DNA of 64,000 nucleotides from Lepidodermella squamata (Eukaryota; Gastrotricha): positions 1,426,001 to 1,490,000 of the forward strand of contig JBLDXI010000001.1 in NCBI GenBank assembly GCA_047495785.1. Direction: 5' to 3'. Below are positions 45,501-55,835 of this stretch, one piece after another. The notes beneath the pieces were generated by a model. That model was not told the DNA's origin and ran no database searches. It saw nothing but the letters and a program-made list of their open reading frames with translations. The stretch's first letter is position 1. The number at the start of each line of letters is the position of its first letter. Both the position numbers and the translations under genes were made by a program.

Positions 45501-48102
45501 CGCTGCCTGGCGGTCGGCGATATCTTGAACTCGAGTTAACGGCGAACTGATCCATTCTTTGAGTTGGCGGCGGCCGAATTCGCTGGAGCAAGAGTCCAAC
45601 AGCTCGAATAGCGTGCCTTCCAACGTTCCAGTCGAGCTGTTCTCCATGAGATCCAAGTTTCGAAGAGTGATTGAGTCCAAAACAACACGAGAATTGCGAA
45701 TTTCAGAGCACTTTTTCCGATCGCTGTCATCCATCCGGTTTTCACTGCTATCAAGCGGAACATCAGGCGGAGTGTAGTTGACAAATTGTCGCAGCGATAA
45801 AACGGTTTCGTCGATCAAGCATTTTCGAAGGTAGGCAATCAAAGCGCCCAAAGCTCCGATGCATTGGAAGTACTTCTCATCAGGCCGCGGAACAGCTGAA
45901 GCAGGGTCGCTCAGCATTTCGGCAATCGCAGCTGGCCATTCGATTTCCGGCGCTTCCGGGTCTTTGCGGAAGTAGTCCGATTTCGCGAGGTCTTTAATAG
46001 TCGCCTCAGCGTTCCACGCAATGCCAGTCGCGCTTAAATTATCACGAAGGGCTGATGACGCAGCTGTAACCAGGACTCGTTGCGTTTCCTCGGAAATGCG
46101 CTTCCGGTCAGTGATAACTTGAGCGGCCTTATTAGCGGCGATAACTGTCCGCAAGCTGCTTCGAGCTCGGTCATCCGTGAACTGGGACAAATGAACAGTT
46201 CCGATAGTAGTATCAACAAAAGCGATGCCGAATATGATTTTGTCCGAATCAGGGACAGGGCGTTCGGAGACCGCCATCAAACAGCCTGTGCTCGAGTCAC
46301 CCAAGCCACCGCACATCATATCAGGGGTTCTAGTACCCGCTAGGAAAAGACTTGAAAATCATCGGATTGCAAGTAGATTAATGTAATTACCTGAAATGAT
46401 TTGACAAAGCTCTCGCCGCACGACTTTGTCCTTGTCAGCGGCGGGGCTCTTGCTTCCGAGTGATTTAGCCTCCTTTGCTCGCTCAGCCGCGGCTGCTGGC
46501 GTTTCGGTTTGCTCAACTCGGCCGACTTTGAAGCCTCTTTGGACCAATTGATCGGCATAGCGGGGATACGCCATTTCCGGAAACCCAGCATGAGCGACTT
46601 CACCCTAGAACGAAATCGGAATTTTTCGGAAAAATTAAGGAGGAGCAGGACATACCCTCATGAAAATTAGGCCGAGCTCATTGACGGCAGTTACAGCATC
46701 CATGTGATACAACTCGTAGAACTTTCCAAGCTGGGAACAAAAATCGAAATTAAAACACAAAAATCAAAATCCGAACTAATCCACCTTAAAACACAATACA
46801 GTGTCGAAATTTTTCGATTTCATGATCCACCACTGTTTCAAAGCCGGCGTTTGTTTGGCTAGGAAAGTTTCCGGCACATACAGGGTTGTGGCATCATAAT
46901 CTGGATCATCAGGCCTCCGGCGCATAGCATCGCTACAAAATTCGAAAAATGTTAAAAATCACTACCTAAATTGTTGGTCTAACCAAAGGTTTTCAGGCCG
47001 AAGGAAAGAGTAGTCTTTGCTACTGGCGTGGGGGTATTGCGATGGATCGCGCTCTCCGACGTCGTCGTTACTGACCGAGGGCGACTGAAACGCAGTGAGT
47101 TTATCCTTCGTCCTGCCACTCGTCGGAGTCGTAGTCGCCGATCTCGAACTAGCGGCACTTATCGATCGACTGGGCGTAGTTGAAACTTTGCCTGACGCCT
47201 TCTTCGAAGATGCCTTCCGCTTTTGCTTACTACCCCGACCGCTATCGTCGTCACTTTCGTCGTCAAAATCAGCCTCTTCTTCATCGTCGTCTTCATCTTC
47301 GTCCAACTCGTCGTCGTCGACAATGAAGCTATCATCCTCTTCCTCACTTTCGGCCTCTTCATCACCGTCGTCGATTACACTGCGGCGCTGGCGCTTTCCG
47401 CCTTTTTTAGCCGATGAAGGGGCGCGACGTTTCTGGGCCTTCTTCGAACTTTTCTCCTCAACTTCCATCACATCGTCATCATCATCGTCAGACATGACCA
47501 CAACCCGCTTTTTGCCTGAAATAGATTTGTCATTAATTTCACTCTTTTTCTCAGATAATCACACGAAAAAGCAAGCGGGATAGTTTGAAAATAAAAAACT
47601 GAAGAAGCAAGCGGCAAACTCAAGCTGAAAAATCACACATTTGATAAATACCTCGCTCAATTTTGACCAATTATTCCGCAAAATATCTCAATTTTAATTT
47701 TTAAATCTAGAAAATTTAAGATGGATGACCTTTGGTGACTGTTGAAACATCTTCAGGGTCGATTTCTTCAACTTCGTCGTCATCTTCATCCTTCAGTTTC
47801 TTTTTCGAGCTCTTTTTATTGTCAGATACGGAAAATCGAACGCGACGATCAGCTGAGCCGGGCGTTTGAAGCTCTTGTTTCTTCAAACCACCCACCCGAA
47901 GCGGCGTGCCGACGCTCTGTTTGTTTTCCTTGAGCGGGTCAACACTAGCTGAAATTTTCGACTCAGGCGAACCAACTTGTTTATCCTCGCCGGTGGTTTT
48001 CAGCGGCGTTTTGTTTGCAGGCGAGTTAGCCGGCTTCCCGAAGAACGAAAACAGCGTCTTCTGCTGCGGACCAGGGGTGCTAGCGCCCTTCTTCGCAGAC
48101 AT
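42502..48102 (-). CDS. MSH6: DNA mismatch repair ATPase MSH6
   Basis: Eight exons on the minus strand: 48102-47730, 47515-46966, 46932-46785, 46730-46656, 46604-46391, 46339-45293, 44031-42627 and 42568-42502. They give 1292 aa. MSH6 pairs with MSH2 (MutS-alpha) to recognise base mismatches in the nucleus. It has an N-terminal PCNA-binding PIP box (QKTLFSFF, near residue 14), a long acidic/basic disordered part ([15 protein letters not shown]), and the mismatch-binding domain with the Phe-x-Glu motif ([11 protein letters not shown]). The ATPase has Walker [10 protein letters not shown], Walker [10 protein letters not shown] and STHYH. The last exon ends [16 protein letters not shown] domain, present in vertebrate MSH6, is not seen. 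The first intron (214 bp) has a weak donor (GTCATC). The 1.26-kb intron 45292-44032 houses a broken transposon in antisense. It is the last member of the possible operon from PARP. Confidence 0.93.
44200..45126 (+). pseudogene. Broken MULE-type transposon with Ulp1-like protease, inside an MSH6 intron
   Basis: On the strand opposite to MSH6, the reading [14 protein letters not shown], then [14 protein letters not shown] and [16 protein letters not shown] resembles the RNase-H-like catalytic core of MULE transposases (the ZSWIM1/3-related type). After an in-frame TAG at 44495-44497 the same frame continues into [18 protein letters not shown]. The frame ends at about 44786. A different frame (44809-45126) then encodes [20 protein letters not shown], the Asp/Cys region of C48 (Ulp1/SENP-like) peptidases. 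The His of the protease triad and much of the transposase are missing. The copy is therefore inactive. No terminal repeats were identified with confidence. Confidence 0.7.
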
Positions 48103-48432
48103 TTAAATAGAAAAAATACCAACAAATAACGTCTATTATATGAGAAAAATAGGTCACGCTTCGTAAATTTTTATTACTTCGCATGTTTTTCTTATTGATT
48201 TTTCAAAACTGTAAACTTGAAATACAAAATTTTCGCAGTTTAACATTTTCGAGCAAGTTCGATGAGCGGTTAGATTTTTGGTCATGCAGAAGAAATTTAT
48301 ATAGTACACACAGAAAGGACGCCGAAACAACAAAAGCAGGTACATATATATAACAACGATCGCGGTGATCTCATGTTTATACGATAAGAGCTAACACGAT
48401 CATACAGACGAAAAATTATATAAAAAGAGACT

Positions 48433-50643
48433 TCAAGATTGAGGCGGCTGGGGCGAAGTACCGAGCACGAAATCAAGGACTGATGAGACGAATTTTCGTT
48501 TTTCGTCCGTGCTAGGCCGCCGGTTGGCCGCGTTCTGAAGGGCTAGACAAGCTTCTGGTACTGAAATGTGATGATGCGAATGTTTTCGTGCAGAAATAAA
48601 TGGATGAGCAAGAAGGTCATTGGCAGTTGGTCTCGATTTAGGATTTTTGTTCAGACACGCTCGAATCACTGATATCATTTGCTGCTCGCTATTCAGCACT
48701 TGCTCGCAAGATTCGTGAAGCATTTCTCGGGGCGGGCATGGAATTTCGAATTCCGTCGGCCATGCAGCTACGGTTGAAATTTTCGAGATTGCCGTATCCA
48801 AATGGCCAATCGGTGAAAGACCAAAGGCGAGCTCGTGCAATATGCAACCAAGGGCCCAAATATCGCCGGCCGGGGACGTTCGCCGATCGTGAAGCCGCTC
48901 CGGGCTCATGTAGTCCAGGGTTCCGCACAACTTATCGAATTCCAGCTGACTAGTCGCATCTGTTGCCAGCTGCCTTGAAACCCCAAAATCAATCAATTTC
49001 AGCCGGCAGCCGTTTGTGAACAGAAAATTGCTGGGTTTGAGATCGTTATGAACTATGCCGCGAGAATGCAGCGTTGAGATTGCATGGGCCATTTGTCGAA
49101 AAACCGAACGGCAAAGGTCGGGATCGGCGATGAAGGCAGGCATGGGCGGCGGAGCAGTTGACAGCGACCGCATCCAGGAGGCTAAATCGGCATTTCCAAG
49201 CTCCATCAAAATCATCAGAGCCGAGTTCTTGAAAACAAAAATACGAAAATGACACAAAAAACAACAAAATAAACGAAGAAAACAAAAATGCAGATCGGGT
49301 AAATTCTAACACCTACCTTAAAATTTTTACAACAAAAACATTTTTTAGCGGTAATATTGAAATAAATTATTGTATGACAGTAAAAAAGTGAAAAAATCAA
49401 TGTTCCAGGATATCAGAACGAAGTAAAATAAAAAAGGGCTTCAAAGTCTACCATCGGAAAATTTCCCTTTTCAAAATTAATCAATCATCCACCATTATTT
49501 TGTTATTTTCACACACACACTGCCCTCCTTCGATGCTTATTGGAGTTATTCCGAGATGAGGAGTTTTGCTAATAAATTGGACAATTCAACTTTCCAACAT
49601 TTCAAACTTGATAAACCCCACTATTCCCTTGTTAACGGTCATGATGTGGTATAAAATATTATAACTCAGTTCGACCCGTACCTTTTTCCGAACAGCAGCA
49701 ACTTCGTATACTCGAACGACACACCCGGTATCAGCCAAACTGCGCAGCATATCAGCTTCACGCATCGCATCATTAAGCTGACTTTCTGTGCCAACTCTCA
49801 CTTGCTTCAGCGCAAATAGCTTTCCATCACTTTCTGCAGCAACAGCGAAAACGTTCGAAAATCCACCACTGCCAACCAGACGAAGCACTCGATACGTCTT
49901 CGCACCCATGCGCAGTTGGCTAAACATGACGGAAGACGACTGGTTTTCATGATGAATTTGCTCCTCGTTTGCAGCTTGTTGAGCTGGAGGATGGTTGAAA
50001 TGAACTGGTTGATGCGCAGGAGGAGGCGGTAGAGGAATCGGTTCCCGATGTTGCTCAACCAATTTCGGCTTTTCGTGGCCTTGGTGGCTCGAATAAACTG
50101 CACCTTGACTTTTATTAAGCTGGCTCGATGCGTGCGAGTGGTTTTGAGCGTTTCGAATAACAGCATTCTCTTTATCAAAAATCAACGCTGATTTCGGTCG
50201 CGGGACAGTATTGCCATGATTTTTAGGTGGGGATAGTGGCATCAAATTAGGCTTCGAAGCACTGCTAGGCGGCATGTTGCCATGATGTAGTTGCCTACTC
50301 TCAACATTTCGCTGCTGAATTTCTTCTTGGTATGACGAAATCGGTTTGAAAATGTTAGAATTAGGCAAAGGAGCAGTGTGATTTTCATCCGAGGTTTTTG
50401 CCAGATCTTTCGGACTATCGCTTATAAAACCGGAATCCTTGTTGTGAAAAGCCATTCCAGGGACTCGGGGCAGATGGTGACTCGGCAAATTTGCATTGGG
50501 TCTGGCGGATTGCTGGTAATTCGAATCCGGGCTCTCATTTTCGGACGGCGATTGACTTATAGGGAAGAGCGAGAGAGTTGATGATGAATAAGCTGTTCTG
50601 GGAGCGACGTGATGATGCGGTTCCAGGGCACTCACGGAGGCAT
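48433..50643 (-). CDS. TTK: Dual-specificity spindle-checkpoint kinase TTK/Mps1
   Basis: Exons 50643-50636 (ATGCCTCC), 50555-49682 and 49227-48433 on the minus strand give 558 aa. The kinase domain from about residue 225 fits Mps1: TYRVLRLVGSGGFSNVF (Gly loop), FALKQV (ATP lysine), MILMELGNADLASWM (hinge; the ELGN/DL pattern is typical of Mps1), IVHNDLKPSNFL (catalytic loop, HND in place of HRD), LIDFGVSRQL, YMSPERLHD and DIWALGCILHEL. The N-terminal half is low-complexity (His, Ser, Pro-rich), with no TPR seen. Mps1 phosphorylates kinetochore proteins to drive the spindle checkpoint. The N-terminus is uncertain: without the 80-bp intron the frame stays open upstream (LAARRERLLDRIKAL, coiled-coil-like) but reaches a TAA with no ATG. 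A T-rich acceptor at 50763 may be a trans-splice site. Confidence 0.85.
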
Positions 50644-50762
50644 GGTGTTGCAGGGGGTGATCACGGGGCGATTCGGACTGGGCCGTATCAAGCGCCTTGA
50701 TCCGGTCAAGAAGTCTTTCCCGACGAGCAGCCAGGGTTATAACTACTTAATTCAACACATAA

Positions 50763-50804
50763 CTAAAAATAAAACAAAATCATTCAATTTTTCGTCAATT
50801 TATT
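50763..50804 (-). promoter_or_regulatory. Intercistronic signal: AATAAA then T-rich splice acceptor (MRPL3-TTK)
   Basis: AATAAA (complement of 50799-50804) is followed 36 nt later by TTTTGTTTTATTTTTAG, an ideal 3' splice acceptor with no upstream cis exon of TTK available. This is the layout expected for cleavage/polyadenylation of one cistron and spliced-leader addition to the next. The acceptor function is inferred. Confidence 0.5.
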
Positions 50805-50867
50805 AAGGTGTACATATAGGTATTTAAACTTTTTTCGTGAGCGCAACAAAATAAATGTGGGGCTTTA

Positions 50868-52192
50868 TCACTTTTTCTTAGCACCACCCTTCGCCGCGCC
50901 GCCTTTCGCGCCACCCTTGGGTGCTTTGGCAACGACAATTTTTTGTTTCTTCTCCTGTTTCGGGTCGATTTGGTACATGACAGTCGGCTGGTCAAGTTGG
51001 AACAGCAGCTTGTCATACAAATTTTCCGGCAGCTTTTCGCTCGACTCGGCCGGGTAATAAGTCGGGAAGGGCGGCGGGTTCTTTCTATCAATGGCTGAGT
51101 GGTGCTTCCAGAACGTTGAATCCATCACTCGGACATACGAATGAATCGGCCCGGGTACGGCCGCCCCGTGCACGTAGATCACATTATAGGCGGTATTGAC
51201 CCGCCAAACTTTGAGACCACGCTGAGTCCGCCACTGCACGCCCATGTGGCCAGGCATACGAATGCCCTTCCAGACGTGACCCCACATCGAAGGCGCGGCT
51301 AATGAGCCGAGACGACGATGCGACTTGGTACAGCCGTGACTGGCCGGACCGCCGGACATGTTCCAACGCTTCATAACACCCTGAAAACCGTGGCCAATCG
51401 TCTTAGCCTGGACATTGACGAAATCACCCGGGCGGAAATGCGAGGCGTACAGTGGCGTTCCGGGTTGAACAGCCGCGTTGGGTGTGACCAAAAAACGGGT
51501 CAATTTTCGCTTCGGAGGCACTCCTGATTCTTTGAACAGATCCAAGTAACTCGGGTTGAACATGTGAGGGTCGCATGACAGCGCGCCTACAATCTGGCAG
51601 CCATAGCCCTCGCCCCAATGGCGAGCTTTATAACGCGGACTTTTCGCAAATTCATCCGGTGGGATGTAACCGACAACGTGATTGTCCAAAACTTGCAACA
51701 TAGTAGTTATAACTCGTTCACCGGTTATCGTCCATTGAGTACAGGCGCCTAGTTTGATCGCTAGAACTCCAGTTCGAACTGTTCGGTTGTGTTCCTCCCA
51801 CTTGCCGCGCTTCCATGGCGCGTCTTTCAGCGGGGAGGTCGGCGAGACAATGGGCTGGTAAACTGCGGCAACTGCGTCGGATAGAAACTGACGATTCTCT
51901 GACGTCAAATCTTGCGTGTTATCCAACATATTCGTCTTTCGCCGACGCCACCAAGACATCGGCTTGCATGTTCGCTTCCTGTCGGCATGCCGTCTCACCC
52001 GCATTCGCACCATAGGAGCGGGCATTGCCATATCAGGCAAAATACCTCCCATTCCAAGAATGGTATTAGGCCTAGTGAAAAACAGAAGTTTAAGAAAAAA
52101 TCGAACTTATTGAACCAAGATCACCTCAGCAGGGTAGAAGGCGCCTTGAAAGCATAGCCCGTGAATACGGACGCTTTGAATATCCAAGACAT
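50868..52192 (-). CDS. MRPL3: Mitochondrial large-subunit ribosomal protein uL3m
   Basis: Exons 52192-52125 and 52071-50868 on the minus strand (53-bp intron) give 423 aa. The start MSWIFKASVFTGYAFKAP is a basic, hydroxylated, amphipathic leader of the mitochondrial targeting kind. The body matches bacterial-type L3: GVLAIKLGACTQWT, GTPLYASHFRPGDFVNVQA, the uL3 signature GHGFQGVMKRWNMSGGPASHG and MPGHMGVQWRTQRGLKVWRV. It binds mitochondrial 23S-like rRNA near the peptidyl-transferase centre. The C-terminus has a Lys/Gly/Ala-rich extension ending GGAKKK. It lies 81 bp downstream of CMC2 and about 224 bp upstream of TTK on the same strand. A T-rich AG acceptor (TTTATTTTTTAG, at about 52230) 38 bp before the ATG could be a trans-splice site. 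Confidence 0.92.
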
Positions 52193-52273
52193 ATCAAGTA
52201 ACAATCTAGGGAAATCACAGTTTATTTGGCTAAAAAATAAACAATTTGTTGGATGAGCTAAGACTATCACTCC

Positions 52274-52577
52274 TCATGTCCGGATGAAGGAAGGGACTTT
52301 CTGACGTTCTTCTAACAAAACTTGTTCCCGCTGAGCTTTAGGCACGCCATTGACTTTACGAAACACAGTGCGCTATAATTTCAAAATACTAGTCAAGTAT
52401 TTGAAAAAATTACTATCTTACCTCCCAGGTTAAGCAACGAGTCAACTCTCGATCGACATCATTGCAGGCACCTGCGAAAAATCGGCCAACGCTGTGCTCT
52501 TCGTGGCACTTTTTCAGCTTCTCAATTATGACGTTGCATTCCGGCGTGTGAAGATGAGGCGATAGATTAGGATGCAT
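52274..52577 (-). CDS. CMC2: COX assembly mitochondrial protein 2 homologue (twin CX9C)
   Basis: Exons 52577-52422 and 52372-52274 on the minus strand (49-bp intron) give 84 aa. The start [18 protein letters not shown] is nearly the same as that of animal CMC2. Both twin CX9C motifs are present: [11 protein letters not shown] and [11 protein letters not shown], with [13 protein letters not shown] between. CMC2 is a small intermembrane-space protein imported by the Mia40 relay and needed for cytochrome c oxidase assembly. The tail [15 protein letters not shown] is charged. It lies between the PARP gene (179 bp upstream) and MRPL3 (81 bp downstream), all on one strand. The gene is not apparent as a single open frame because of the intron. 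Confidence 0.93.
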
Positions 52578-52756
52578 TTAAATCTCAAAAATTAATAATG
52601 TCTATAAATTTAAATAACTTGGTTAAGCACGCAAAAGCTTTACCATAAAATTGAAGCGAAGAAAATTGAACAAATCATATATAAAAAAATCACCAGCGAA
52701 ATAAGGCGGAAATGACAAAAACTTATCACTGATACGTCAGGAAAAATAGCAGTTTG

Positions 52757-55213
52757 TTAAATTGTGAAGTTGAATTTGACTTTGCAAATGTATTTCATCG
52801 CAATTTGAGTAGTATCGTAAACGATGAACTCGTTGTAAAGCAAAGCGAATCGAGGGGCGTTCGGATCGGGATTCGGAACCATGCGACCGACAGGAACCAC
52901 GGTCCCGTCATCCAGAGTAACAAAGGTAGTTGAATCGGGAATAAATTTTCCAAGGCCCTGAAATAGAATTATCATTAAAATATAAACTCCCTGAACAAAA
53001 TTAATTACCTTGACAGAATTGTAGCCTTTTGGCAACTGGTCGGCCTTAGAATCAGCAGCCATCAGCTCGCGGGGCTTTCCAAGCGCAACTTTACAAAGCA
53101 GAAGGAAACCGACATCTCGAAGTGCAGAGGTTTGGCAGTAATTCGCGGATTTCGAAGCTGAATCAGCGAAATAGACGCCCTTACCGAACATGTATCCGGT
53201 GCTCGGGGCTTCGGGAGGTGCGATTCGCAAGCCCTGGCTCAAAATTCCGTAGTAATTGGTCAAACGTGATCCGTGCCATAACAACACGTTATTTCCAACA
53301 TCGGAACGGAAATTGGCCAGCTCGTCATGACGTTCAACAGCCAAAACTTCGAGAAGCTCGGTTTTGTAAGTATTATGAGTAGCCCCATGAGTTTCATGCA
53401 GGTACCGATTGATCAGGTTGAATTCCGACGAATTCTTCTCCACTGGTGCCATTGAACAATTCAAATTACGATAATGCTTGTCCAGAGGATGTTCAGGCTC
53501 TCCGAGGCTTTTCTCTTCCTTCATCGAATGAATCGCGATTTCAATGTCGCCCAATGTCTCTAGCAGCTCCAGTTTCGATTTCAATTCAGCTGAGGTAGAA
53601 ATCAACGGCGGCTGACGCATACCAAAGTAGTGCGGAATTCGAGTGTAAAATTCGTTGCACGCCTCCAAAAGAGCTTGCCTACCCGAAGAAGATAGTGAGG
53701 TACTCTTTTTGCGAGTTGACGACACCTGCCGAGCTGATTCGTCGCTTTTTGATTCAATAATGTCAGCGATTTTCTTCAAGGCCGAGTATCCAGCTTTCAA
53801 CTGCTGGGTGGTCAACTTTCCAAGTGGCGCTTTTTGCACATCAAAATTCATTGAGACGACAACTTCTTCCATCTCTTTGATATCGCAAATCATCTCAAGA
53901 AATTGCTGAAGTCTAATGTCTAGCTTCGAATCAACCTTTGGCTCATTTTCAGGTTTTCTTTTCGCGCCTTCGCGACTTCCTACTGATCCTTTACGCTTCA
54001 TGCCACTTTTGACAGAGTCCGGAACGTCCTGTTCGTTTTCAGTATCTTCCTGATCGACGCTTTCACCGTCGTTGGAATCGGCTCCGAAGTCACGCTCAAT
54101 CAAATCATATTTACCACTTTTCTTGACAAATTGCTTCCGATCTGCCCAGGCGTTACCAGTTTTCTGTAAGAATTTGTTTTCGAATAAACGCCGAGCTTCA
54201 TCAATATCGGATCCGACTGGCTCCAGATTATTTTGACCTTTATAGCCAACGCGACCCCAGCGAGTCCACACCCAGAACTGCTTCCCACCTTCGGCTTCAA
54301 TGACTTGAATGATGTAGTATTTATTATTATTCTGAGCCACATTCGTTTGGTTTAGCAGAACATCGTATATGTCTCCAGTGGTGCCGTCGGCGTATATGTT
54401 ACATCGCGTAGATGATCCGATAATCGGTATAGCTTCAGGGTCAACGGGAGGACGGCCTTTAACGGTTCGCATCATCGACTTTATCGTCTGACTAACTGAT
54501 GACGGCGCAGCAGATTTTGACGCACTGGATTTGGAGGAGCTGACCGAGTCCTCAACCTCAGCTTTTACTGTATTACTCTCAGTTGCTTTAGACTGCAATC
54601 GGGAGATCTTACGGCGGTAACCAGTCTCAAGGCTCTCCTGGTGCATGCGTCGGAACTGGATAGTGTAAGACTTTCCAGATATGTCGCATTTAAGCTCATG
54701 CTCGCCTTTTTCATAAGATTCTGCAAACAGAAGGGATTCACGCGGGTGGTAGCTGCGCCAAGAATTTTTATCGTCCTTGAATGACCAAACATAGTAATCT
54801 GAAATACGAAAACCAGGGCCTTAGAAATTTAAAACATCAACACTCATTTGTTAAACCTCACCTCCTGATGGGTCAGCGACTGCACAACGTAGGTATTTAA
54901 CATCTCCAGCGTCATTACTAGCTGTCAAATTACTTGAGGATAACTTGAACTTCACACCCTGAACCTCAAATTCAGCCTAAAATAACATTAGCAATGTGAT
55001 TCGAATTATTCGGCGCATAAACAGCGATACCGATTGTTCGTTGTCGTTATAAGCTGTCCGTATAGCGGTCTGGGCACTGTCCGGTAGAATATTCCAAGTC
55101 TTCTTATCCAGGGCAATTTCGAACCTCAGCTTATCAGCTAAATTGAAATATAAATTGTAGATGACATAAACGAATTCAACCAAGCCCAAACCTGGCAAAT
55201 CTGATTTAGCCAT
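52757..55213 (-). CDS. Poly(ADP-ribose) polymerase with two WWE domains and a WGR domain
   Basis: Exons 55213-55031, 54976-54862, 54798-53009 and 52957-52757 on the minus strand give 762 aa. The C-terminal part is PARP2/PARP1-like: WGR domain (NQTNVAQNNNKYYIIQVIE, FWVWTRWGRVGYKGQ), helical regulatory domain (KAPLGKLTTQQLKAGYSALK) and ART catalytic domain. The H-Y-E triad is intact (LLWHGSRLTNY; GVYFADSASKSANY; YNEFIVYD), so poly-ADP-ribosylation from NAD+ is expected. The N-terminus holds a clear WWE domain (YYVWSFKDDKNSWRSYHP, then YTIQFRRMHQESLETGYRR, about residues 100-165) and a weaker WWE-like one before it (KKTWNILPDSAQTAI, AEFEVQGVKFKL). There are no zinc fingers. WWE domains can bind ADP-ribose units. 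A 51-bp intron at 53008-52958 is in-frame without stop but is required to restore VKGLGKF. Confidence 0.9.
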
Positions 55214-55835
55214 GAATTCTGGTCAGTTCACAACTCAAAAAATGGAACAAACAGAAAACTAAATAAGTAATCGAGCATCAGAAATGAGGATTGCATTTTT
55301 TGAAAAATAAGCAGTCACAGGTCACGAATCAGGATCCAAGTTCTGAATTTTCAACTGATTAATTGGATCAGCTAGAACCCACACATAACAAAATAAAGTA
55401 CAGCCAAAATGCCAGTAGGTAAAAATTGAAAATTTGCAAGCCACGAAGTCGTTCGAAAATAACACCCTAATCTCCTATCTCTAATCCCCAGTCTCAGATT
55501 TAAGGCGTGACTATTAATAAAATATCCACGTACTATTACATTGTTATCAGGACAACATATCACATAAAGAGGGCTAAGCAGCAGCTTTAGGCTTTAGGAA
55601 CAGAGCCAATTGTGGCAATTACGGGTGTGATTGACACAGGAATTGATCAAGCTACCATCAGCTAGCCCCTCACCCGTCATTTGGCAAAAGATTAACAGTT
55701 GCTATCGCAGTTGAGATTTCCGCCATTTGAAAAGGAAAAAAGCAAGGCAAAAGGGGCAGGGATCCCGGGTTCCAACGTTAGACACAGGTAAGTCGACCTC
55801 ACTTTGTGCTCAGGTTCCTGCCAGGTTTTTTGCCA
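55214..55835. other. Intergenic upstream of PARP
   Basis: No gene is supported. This should hold the promoter of the PARP-CMC2-MRPL3-TTK cluster. No clear TATA box or CpG-rich patch is visible. A short T-rich AG (TTTTTTGAG) lies about 20 bp before the PARP start. Confidence 0.4.
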
